Shown: piece by piece, positions 57,566 to 64,000 of the stretch
How the letters are laid out: every line of letters starts with the position of its first letter
How positions within the stretch are numbered: the first letter of the stretch is position 1
From: Rhodocyclaceae bacterium
Lineage (GTDB): Bacteria; Pseudomonadota; Gammaproteobacteria; Burkholderiales; Rhodocyclaceae
Reading direction: 5' to 3'
Assembly (NCBI GenBank): GCA_016791115.1
Contig: JAEUNL010000062.1
Location: 1-64,000, forward strand
DNA: 64,000 nt
Translations under genes and position numbers: made by a program
The notes under the pieces: generated by a model
Told to the model about the DNA's origin: nothing
What the model saw: the letters and a program-made list of their open reading frames with translations, nothing else
Database searches by the model: none

Positions 57566-58669
57566 CTACTTCTTCTGCCCGAACGTGCGCGTAGCCTGCA
57601 TGAAGTTGTCGTAGCGGTTCTCGGCCACGGCGAACCACTGCAACTGCTCGTCGCGGAACTTGCGCCAGGCTTCGTAAACCTTCTTGAAGCGCGGATTCTT
57701 CGCCGCTGTCTCGTCGTAGATCTCCAGCGTGGCCTTGTAGCAGGCGGCCATCACCTCGGCGGGGAACGGTTTGAGCACCGTGCCGCTGCCGACGAGTTCC
57801 TTCAACGCCTTCGGATTCTTGGCGTCGTAGCGCGTCTGCATGTCGATGTGGCCGACCATGCAGGCATCCTCGAGGACGGTCTGGTATTCCTTTGGCAAAC
57901 CGTTCCATTGCTTGAGGTTCACGTACGCAGTGAGCTGCGGCCCGCCTTCCCACCAGCCGGGGTAGTAGTAGTACTTCGCGACCTTGTTGAAACCGAGCTT
58001 GAGGTCGTCGTAGGGCCCCACCCACTCCGCAGCATCGATGGTGCCTTTCTCCAGCGCGGGATAGACGTCGCCGCCGGGAATCTGCTGCGGCACGGCGCCG
58101 AGGCGCGCGATCACCTGCCCGGCGAAACCGCCGATGCGCATCTTGAGGCCCTTGAGGTCATCGACAGTGCGGATCTCGTTGCGGTACCAGCCGCCCATCT
58201 GCACCCCGGTGTTTCCGAGCGGAATGTTGTAGATGTTGTAGCCGCGGAACAGCTCGCGCATCAGTTCGAGGCCACCGCCATTGAAGATCCATGCGCTTTG
58301 CTGCCGGCTGTTGAGACCGAACGGCATCGCGGTATCGAAGGCGAAAGTCGGATCCTTGCCGACGTAGTAGTAGCTCGCGCTGTGGCCGATCTCGACCGTG
58401 CCGTCCTTAACCGCATCGAGTACCTGCGGGCCGGGGACAATCTCGCCGGCCGGAAAGACGCGGATCTGGAAACGGTTGCCCGTGGCGGCAGCGACGCGCT
58501 GCGCCATGGTTTCGGCGGCGATGAAGATTGTGTCGAGGCTCTTCGGAAAACTCGACGCCAGCCGCCACTTGATTTCCGGCAGACGGCCATCGAGCGACTG
58601 TGCACGCACGACGGCCGGCCCGGCAAGCGATCCCGCTGCGGCGGACTTCAGGAACGAGCGTCGTTGCAT
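57566..58669 (-). CDS. TRAP transporter substrate-binding protein (DctP type), Tat-exported
   Basis: This 367-residue protein opens MQRRSFLKSAAAGSLAGPA, a twin-arginine signal. The DctP fold shows IKWRLASSFPKSLDTIFIAAETMAQRV, MRIGGFAGQVIARLG and AAEWVGPYDDLKLGFNKVAKYYYYPG. It would bind a carboxylate or alpha-keto acid in the periplasm for a TRAP permease. The partner permeases may be those at 50857-53014, but it is transcribed separately. GGAGGTGGGC precedes the ATG. Confidence 0.9.
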   Translation of the reverse strand: MQRRSFLKSAAAGSLAGPAVVRAQSLDGRLPEIKWRLASSFPKSLDTIFIAAETMAQRVAAATGNRFQIRVFPAGEIVPGPQVLDAVKDGTVEIGHSASYYYVGKDPTFAFDTAMPFGLNSRQQSAWIFNGGGLELMRELFRGYNIYNIPLGNTGVQMGGWYRNEIRTVDDLKGLKMRIGGFAGQVIARLGAVPQQIPGGDVYPALEKGTIDAAEWVGPYDDLKLGFNKVAKYYYYPGWWEGGPQLTAYVNLKQWNGLPKEYQTVLEDACMVGHIDMQTRYDAKNPKALKELVGSGTVLKPFPAEVMAACYKATLEIYDETAAKNPRFKKVYEAWRKFRDEQLQWFAVAENRYDNFMQATRTFGQKK

Positions 58670-58701
58670 GCCCACCTCCGGGTGCGAGCGGTTCGCGCCA
58701 G

Positions 58702-60042
58702 TCAGTCGCCGGCCACCGTCATGCGGCCGATCAGGATCGAGCCGACCTGCTTCGAGCCACGCGCCAGCGCGTCGTCGCCGATGTCGACCACGTCGAGGAA
58801 CATGTCTTTCAGGTTGCCGGCGATGGTGATTTCCTGCACCGGATAGCGCACCTGCCCCTTGTCCACCCAGTAGCCGGCCGCACCGCGCGAATAGTCGCCG
58901 GTGACGTAGTTCACGCCGTGGCCGAGCAGCTCGGTGACCAGCAGGCCACGCCCCATCTCCTTGATCAACCCGGCCAGATCTCGCTTGCCCGGTTTGACGA
59001 TGAGGTTGTGCGCGCCGCCCGCGTTGCCGGTGGTCTGCATGCCGAGCTTGCGCGCCGAATAGGTGCCGAGAAAATAACCCTGGACGACGCCGTCCTGCAC
59101 CGCCTCGCGGTCGTGCGTGGCCACGCCGTCGTCGTCGAACCAGCTGCTCGCCATGCCCTTGCGCAGGTGCGGCCGCTCGCTGATCTGCACGTTCTTCGAG
59201 AACACCTGCTTGCCGAGGCTGCCTTCGAGAAAACTGCTCTTGCGATACAGGGCACCGCCGCTGACCGCGTGCACATAGTTGCCGATCAGCGTGGCGGCGA
59301 TCGGCGCCTCGAACAGCACCGGCACCTCGCAGGTCTTGATCTTGCGCGACTTGAGGCGCGACAGCGCGCGCCGTGCGGCGTAGTCGCCGACTTCTTCGGG
59401 CGCGCAAAGATCGGCCGCGTCGCGCTTGGACACGTACCAGTCGTCGCGCTGCATGCCGTCGCCCTCACCGGCGATCACCGAGCACGAGTAATAATGGCGC
59501 GACCCGGCGAAGCCGCCCATGAAACCCAGGCTGTTGGCCGAGACGAAATGCGACTGCTGCGTCGAGACGCTCGCACCCTCGGAGTTGCGGACCATGGGGC
59601 TGACGGCGAAGGCCGCATCCTCGCAGCGGCGCGCCAGATCGATTGCCTGCTCGACCGGCAGGTTCCACGGATGGAACAGGTCGAGATCGCCGAACTCGCG
59701 CGCCAGCAGCTTTTCCTCGGGCAATCCGGCGCACGGGTCGGGCGCGGTGAAGCGCGCAATCGACAGCGCCGCATCGACGGTGGCGCGCAGCGCATCGCGC
59801 GAGAAATCGGAGGAACTCGCATAGCCGCGCTGCTGGCCGAGATAGACGGTCACGCCGATGCCCTTGTCGCGGTTGTATTCGATGGTTTCGACCTCGCCGC
59901 ATCGCACCGAGACCGACTGGCCGTAGCCTTCGGACACGTCGGCTTCGCAGGCGCTTGCCCCGCGGCCTTTCGCGTATTCGAGGATTTCGGCTGCGATGTC
60001 GCGCAGTTTCTGGTCGGAAAAACTGAATCCCTGGTCGGACAT
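58702..60042 (-). CDS. pmbA: Metalloprotease PmbA (TldE)
   Basis: This 446-residue protein of the TldD/PmbA family has the N-terminal ASACEADVSEGYGQSVSVRCGEVETIEYNRDKGIGV, a central beta-rich core and FDDDGVATHDRE, HNLIVKPGKRD near the C-terminal third. TldE lacks the zinc site of TldD and acts with it in processing peptides. TldD itself is not in this window. It is divergent from darP. Confidence 0.93.
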   Translation of the reverse strand: MSDQGFSFSDQKLRDIAAEILEYAKGRGASACEADVSEGYGQSVSVRCGEVETIEYNRDKGIGVTVYLGQQRGYASSSDFSRDALRATVDAALSIARFTAPDPCAGLPEEKLLAREFGDLDLFHPWNLPVEQAIDLARRCEDAAFAVSPMVRNSEGASVSTQQSHFVSANSLGFMGGFAGSRHYYSCSVIAGEGDGMQRDDWYVSKRDAADLCAPEEVGDYAARRALSRLKSRKIKTCEVPVLFEAPIAATLIGNYVHAVSGGALYRKSSFLEGSLGKQVFSKNVQISERPHLRKGMASSWFDDDGVATHDREAVQDGVVQGYFLGTYSARKLGMQTTGNAGGAHNLIVKPGKRDLAGLIKEMGRGLLVTELLGHGVNYVTGDYSRGAAGYWVDKGQVRYPVQEITIAGNLKDMFLDVVDIGDDALARGSKQVGSILIGRMTVAGD

Positions 60043-60120
60043 GGAGGATCGGCGGGCGGAAGTCGGTGAAGGCTATAATCTTATCGTTCTTTCGCGCCCT
60101 GCCCCGCTTTTTCCGCTGCG

Positions 60121-60696
60121 ATGTCATCCACACACCATCCCGAAACCGACGACGCCGATCAACTCGACATCGACACTCGCCCGAGCAAATCGCAGAAGAA
60201 GCGCGAATCGCATGCGCTGCAGGATCTCGGTGGCCAACTGGTCGGGTTGTCGGCGGCTCAGCTTGCGCGAATCGAGATGTCGGATTCGCTGCGCAGCGCG
60301 ATCCGCGAGGCGCAACGGATCACCAGCAACGGCGCCAAGCGGCGCCAGATGCAGTACATCGGCCGCCTGATGCGCGATGCCGACGTCGAACCGATCCAGG
60401 CCGCGCTCGACGCAATCCGGGGCGTATCGGCGCAGGCCAAGGCACGCGAACACCGGCTCGAACGGCTGCGCGCGCGCATGCTCGAGCACGAGCAGGGCAT
60501 CGACGACATCGCGCGGGCCTACCCCGCGGCGGACCTGCAGCAACTGCGGCAATTGCGCCGCAACGCGCTCAAGGAACAGGAACTCGGCAAGCCGCCGCGC
60601 GCCTTCCGCGAGATCTTCCGCATCCTGCGCGCGCTCGACGATGACGCCTCGGCCACGCCGAGTGACAACCCGGAAAACCTCGATGACGACGAATGA
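60121..60696 (+). CDS. darP: Ribosome biogenesis protein DarP (YjgA, DUF615)
   Basis: This 191-residue highly charged helical protein has N-terminal SKSQKKRESHALQDLGGQLV and central NGAKRRQMQYIGRLMRD, typical of YjgA/DarP. It associates with the 50S subunit late in assembly. It overlaps mogA by 14 bases; the pmbA-darP-mogA order is common in betaproteobacteria. Confidence 0.95.
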   Translation: MSSTHHPETDDADQLDIDTRPSKSQKKRESHALQDLGGQLVGLSAAQLARIEMSDSLRSAIREAQRITSNGAKRRQMQYIGRLMRDADVEPIQAALDAIRGVSAQAKAREHRLERLRARMLEHEQGIDDIARAYPAADLQQLRQLRRNALKEQELGKPPRAFREIFRILRALDDDASATPSDNPENLDDDE

Positions 60697-61288
60697 CGAA
60701 ACCCTGCTGATCGGCCTCGTGTCGATCAGCGACCGCGCCTCGAGCGGCGTGTATCAGGACCAGGGCATACCGGCGCTGCAGGAATGGTTCGGCAACGCGC
60801 TCGCCTCGCCCTGGCGCATGGAGGCGCGCCTGATTCCCGACGAGCAGGCAGTGATCGAGAGAACGCTGATCGAACTGTGCGACGAAGTCGGCTGCCACCT
60901 CGTGCTGACCACCGGCGGCACCGGTCCGGCGCCGCGCGATGTCACCCCCGAGGCGACCATGGCGGTGGCGCACAAGCTGATGCCGGGCTTCGGCGAGCAG
61001 ATGCGCCAGATCAGCCTGCACTACGTGCCGACTGCCATCCTCTCGCGCCAGGTCGGCGCCATCCGCGGCAAGTCGCTGATCCTGAACCTGCCCGGCCAGC
61101 CGAAATCGATCCGCGAGACGCTGGAAGGCGTGAAGGACGCCGACGGCAGGCAGGCGGTGCACGGCATCTTTTCAGCGGTGCCCTACTGCATCGACCTGAT
61201 CGGCGGACCCTACATCGAAACCAACGACGCCGTGGTGAAGGCCTTCCGGCCGAAATCCGCTATCCGTGCGAAGCCGGGCGCGGCCTGA
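60683..61288 (+). CDS. mogA: Molybdopterin adenylyltransferase MogA
   Basis: This 201-residue protein has IGLVSISDRASSGVYQDQG at the N-terminus, TTGGTGPAPRDVTPEAT and LPGQPKSIRETLEGV, the canonical MogA motifs. It adenylates molybdopterin before molybdenum insertion. It overlaps darP (14 bases) and the convergent sulfatase gene (29 bases). Confidence 0.95.
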   Translation: MTTNDETLLIGLVSISDRASSGVYQDQGIPALQEWFGNALASPWRMEARLIPDEQAVIERTLIELCDEVGCHLVLTTGGTGPAPRDVTPEATMAVAHKLMPGFGEQMRQISLHYVPTAILSRQVGAIRGKSLILNLPGQPKSIRETLEGVKDADGRQAVHGIFSAVPYCIDLIGGPYIETNDAVVKAFRPKSAIRAKPGAA

Positions 61289-63224
61289 GCGCGTGGTGCA
61301 GGCGGGGCTGGTCGTCGTCGCGATACAGCCCGTCGCGGAAAACCTGTGACGCCACCTGGTAGTAGCTGATCGCCTCCCGGCGCAACGCGTCTTCCTGCGC
61401 GGCATCGAGCGCCGGCGCACTCGCATCGATGCGACGCAATCGCACCTCGCGCCGCGGCGACAAGGTGACCAGCCAACCGTCGCGCAAGTAGCCGAGCGTC
61501 TGGTAGGTCGCGAGGAAGGCGCGCTCCGTTCCGTGTTGTGCGCTCAGGATGTCGCGGCCGAAGAATTTCGTTTCGTGATCGACACCCAGCAGCCCGAGCA
61601 TCGTCGGCCCGATGTCGATCTGCGAAGCCAGGCTATCCACGCGCCCCGGCGCAACGTGTTTGGGGGAATAGATCCACAGCGGTATGCGGTAGCGGTCGAC
61701 CGGAATGTCGGTCGTGCCACGCGCCGAGGCGCCATGGTCGGCGGTGATCACGAAGATCGTGTCGTCGAACCAGGGCTTGCCGCGCGCCTCGCGCAGAAAT
61801 TTGCCGATCGCATAATCTGAATACTTCACTGCGCCGTTGCGACCCGTACCGGACGGGATGTCGATGCGTCCTTCCGGGTAGGTGTAGGGCCGGTGATTGC
61901 TCGTCGTCATGACGTGGAGGAAGAACGGCTCGCCGCCCGCTGCCGAACGGTCGGCCTCGCGCAGCGCCAGCGTGAAGAGATCCTCGTCGGCGACACCCCA
62001 GATGTTTTCGTAGTGGATCTCGTCACGACCGAGCGCGCTGCGGTCGACCACTTCGTATTCGTTGTGGGCAAAGAAGTAGCCCATGTTGTCGAAATAACCG
62101 TAGCCGCCATAGACGAACTTGGCGTCGTAGCCCTCGTCCTCGAGCAGCGCACCGAGCGAGAACAGACCCTCGTTCTTCGGTCGCTTCACGATCGACTGGC
62201 CCGGCGTCGGCGGTATCGACAGCGAAAGCGCCTCGAGACCACGCACCGTGCGGTTGCCGGTGGCATAGATCTGGGTGAAGAACAGGCTCGCCGGGGTCAG
62301 GCGGTCGAGTTCCGGCGTGATGCCTTCGCGATTGCCCAGCGCGCCGATGAACTCGGACCCCAAGCTTTCCACACTGACGAGGACGATGTTGAGGCGGCTT
62401 GGCCGGGTCGCCCCATGTACGTGGCGCGTCAACCGATAGGGGGAGGCAAGCGGCCCCTCGCTGGCACCGAGCAGTCCGCGTACGCGCTCGAACGCATCGT
62501 CGCGCGGCAGCGTGGCGTAGAACTTCTCGTAGTCGAGCGTGTTGTTGCGGTTCGCCGCGAAGAACTGATAGATCCCGTTGCCCGCGAGCTCGTTGGCCTG
62601 GGTGTTGTCCGACCAGTCCTTCTGATCGGTCGTGACCGTCGCGAACACCGCAAGCGGGACCAGCAGGTAGGCGCCGGCCACGGCGAGACGCCCCGTCCAC
62701 GGCGCAGGCATCGACCATCCGCGATCGATCAAACGCCTCAACGACCAGGTCGCCAGTGCAGCCGGCGCGCACAGCAGCACGAGCAGCTTGCCGACCGGAT
62801 ACGACTCCCAGATGTTGCCGAGCACCTCGTGCGTGTAAACGAGGTAGTCGACCGCGATGAAGTTGAAACGCGTGCCGAACTCGTCCCAGAACACCCATTC
62901 CGACAGCGCAACCAGCGCAAGGACGTAGACGGCGGTCGCGAACAGCGCACGAAAGGCATGGCGATGCAGGCGGGATCGCGCAATACGATCCGGCATCAGC
63001 GCCAGGTAAAGCACCATCGGCAGCAGCAGATAACTCGCCGCGGCCAGATCGAAACCCAGCCCGACCAGAAATACCTGAGCCAGATGCGCGGCAGAAACCG
63101 GCACGTCGGCGCCCGCATGAATCCACAGGGCAATGCGCGTGACAAGCGACAGGACGACCGAGAGAGCGAGAAGGGCTGCTGCCGGCAGGAACCGGAGCAG
63201 GGCGGCGAATCGTGCGGTTTGCAT
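61260..63224 (-). CDS. LTA-synthase-like membrane sulfatase/phosphotransferase
   Basis: This 654-residue protein has five N-terminal membrane helices (about residues 8-225) and a large periplasmic alkaline-phosphatase-superfamily domain. The nucleophile region is ATGNRTVRGLEAL with the catalytic Thr, and metal-site stretches are LVSVESLGSE and ITADHGASARG. Similar proteins transfer phosphoglycerol or phosphoethanolamine head groups to lipid or glycan acceptors. The start at 63224 gives the first helix directly; a long upstream extension has no such features. The gene is divergent from the esterase at 63343, with a palindrome between. Confidence 0.87.
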   Translation of the reverse strand: MQTARFAALLRFLPAAALLALSVVLSLVTRIALWIHAGADVPVSAAHLAQVFLVGLGFDLAAASYLLLPMVLYLALMPDRIARSRLHRHAFRALFATAVYVLALVALSEWVFWDEFGTRFNFIAVDYLVYTHEVLGNIWESYPVGKLLVLLCAPAALATWSLRRLIDRGWSMPAPWTGRLAVAGAYLLVPLAVFATVTTDQKDWSDNTQANELAGNGIYQFFAANRNNTLDYEKFYATLPRDDAFERVRGLLGASEGPLASPYRLTRHVHGATRPSRLNIVLVSVESLGSEFIGALGNREGITPELDRLTPASLFFTQIYATGNRTVRGLEALSLSIPPTPGQSIVKRPKNEGLFSLGALLEDEGYDAKFVYGGYGYFDNMGYFFAHNEYEVVDRSALGRDEIHYENIWGVADEDLFTLALREADRSAAGGEPFFLHVMTTSNHRPYTYPEGRIDIPSGTGRNGAVKYSDYAIGKFLREARGKPWFDDTIFVITADHGASARGTTDIPVDRYRIPLWIYSPKHVAPGRVDSLASQIDIGPTMLGLLGVDHETKFFGRDILSAQHGTERAFLATYQTLGYLRDGWLVTLSPRREVRLRRIDASAPALDAAQEDALRREAISYYQVASQVFRDGLYRDDDQPRLHHALRPRPASHG

Positions 63225-63249
63225 GCGGGCAGTGTCGCGAATGAAACTT

Positions 63250-63271
63250 TGCGCCGAGTTAACTCGGCGCA
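63250..63271. promoter_or_regulatory. Perfect 22-bp palindrome in a divergent intergenic region
   Basis: TGCGCCGAGTT followed by AACTCGGCGCA is a perfect dyad with no central spacer, 26 bases before the sulfatase start and 72 before the esterase start. A further TTAAAC occurs 30 bases on. It may be the operator of a regulator controlling both genes, or a hairpin. The regulator is unknown. Confidence 0.5.
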
Positions 63272-63342
63272 GCGCGAAACCGGGCGCACTGCCTCCCGGG
63301 TTAAACTGCGCTCGACCTGGAAACAATCCCCGGAGCGCGAAT

Positions 63343-64000
63343 TTGGAACCCTCGGATTCACTGCAAACGCTCGACGCCCTCGAAGTCGAGACCGACCGCA
63401 ACCCCGTGCGCGCCGTGATCTGGCTGCACGGCCTCGGGGCCGACGGCAGCGACTTCCTGCCGATCGTCGACGAGCTGGATCTCGACGGCCTGCCGCCGGT
63501 CCGCTTCGTGTTCCCGAATGCGCCGACGATGCCGGTAACGATCAACGGCGGCTATGTGATGCCGGCCTGGTACGACATCCTTTCCGCAGATTTCACCTCG
63601 CGCCGCGAGGATCCGCAGGGCGTGCGCAGCTCGGCGGCGGAACTGACGAAGCTGATCTCGCGCGAGAACGCGCGTGGCATCGCTGACCAACACATCGTGC
63701 TGGCGGGGTTTTCGCAGGGCGGCGCGATCGCCCTGCACACCGGCCTGCGCCACCCTGCGCGACTCGCCGGCATCATGGCACTATCGACCTACCTGCCGCT
63801 GGCCGACACCCTCGGCGCCGAAGCGTGCGACGCCAACCTGGGTACGTCGATCTTCATGGCGCACGGTTACGACGACGGCGTGATCGGCTTCGATTTTTCG
63901 AAGCGCTCATGCGACCTGCTGCTCGCCGCCGGCTATGCGGTGGACTGGCGCGCCTACGCGATGGACCACTCGGTGTGCATGGAAGAAGTGCGCGACATCG
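63343..64000 (+). CDS. Carboxylesterase/acyl-protein thioesterase-like hydrolase, C-terminus cut by window edge
   Basis: 219 residues are visible, from a TTG behind GGAG. The alpha/beta-hydrolase fold has VIWLHGLGADGSDFLP (oxyanion side), nucleophile Ser in GFSQGGAIAL, catalytic Asp in GYDDGVIGFD and the approach to catalytic His in MDHSVCMEEV. Only the last few residues are missing. The family hydrolyses short acyl esters or thioesters. It is divergent from the sulfatase gene. Confidence 0.88.
   Translation, partial: MEPSDSLQTLDALEVETDRNPVRAVIWLHGLGADGSDFLPIVDELDLDGLPPVRFVFPNAPTMPVTINGGYVMPAWYDILSADFTSRREDPQGVRSSAAELTKLISRENARGIADQHIVLAGFSQGGAIALHTGLRHPARLAGIMALSTYLPLADTLGAEACDANLGTSIFMAHGYDDGVIGFDFSKRSCDLLLAAGYAVDWRAYAMDHSVCMEEVRDI

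Overview
The window is GC-rich chromosomal DNA from a proteobacterium, most likely a betaproteobacterium. The housekeeping blocks have the order usual in that class: ribD-nrdR-glyA, rsmD-coaD-ferredoxin beside an M16 protease pair, ftsY-ftsE-ftsX, and pmbA-darP-mogA. The species cannot be named from the sequence alone. No tRNA, rRNA, insertion sequence, phage gene or CRISPR array was found.

Layout. 1-1660: a tartrate dehydrogenase-like enzyme cut by the window edge, and a MaoC hydratase. 2160-4830: a miniature protein-sorting system, with one 85-residue VPEID-CTERM protein followed by an exosortase E/CPBP-protease fusion. 5041-6836: MenA and a bile acid:sodium symporter-family protein, overlapping. 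6826-21199 (all minus strand): a nitrous-oxide respiration cluster of the clade II (Sec-exported NosZ) type: nosZ, two c-type cytochromes, nosB, nosD, nosG, nosH, nosF, nosL, nosY, then a TlpA-like thioredoxin, a SCO protein, UbiE/MenG, a di-haem cytochrome and an outer-membrane barrel. Electrons probably pass from menaquinol through the NosG/NosH iron-sulfur proteins and the cytochromes to NosZ. SCO, TlpA, NosL and NosDFY would serve copper-site assembly. Two FNR-type boxes sit at class II positions, one before nosZ and one before the di-haem cytochrome gene.

21462-30341: an ankyrin/DUF411 periplasmic pair divergent from nosZ, a FAD flavoprotein, an SDR, a ferredoxin, coaD, rsmD, two M16 peptidase subunits and ftsY. 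30391-42759: ftsEX, a three-repeat Calx-beta protein behind a tandem palindromic operator, a TerB/DUF697 protein, TraB/GumN, an MsbA-type ABC exporter, TerC, a photolyase-like protein without antenna domain, O-acetylhomoserine sulfhydrylase, a SEC-C protein and an SRAP protein. 43126-50728 (minus strand): ribD, nrdR, glyA, a lone PhnD-type binding protein, an unusual ACP-AMP ligase-acyltransferase fusion and a histidine phosphatase. 50857-64000: TRAP permeases, a LysE exporter, a PEP-CTERM-type EPS sugar transferase, an MDR oxidoreductase, an unknown helical protein, a Tat-exported TRAP binding protein, pmbA, darP, mogA, an LTA-synthase-like sulfatase and a truncated carboxylesterase.

A dispersed family of about 111-119 bp elements with imperfect terminal inverted repeats (core GGCGCATG) occupies at least five, probably six, mostly intergenic sites. 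One copy forms the N-terminal coding region of the outer-membrane barrel gene.
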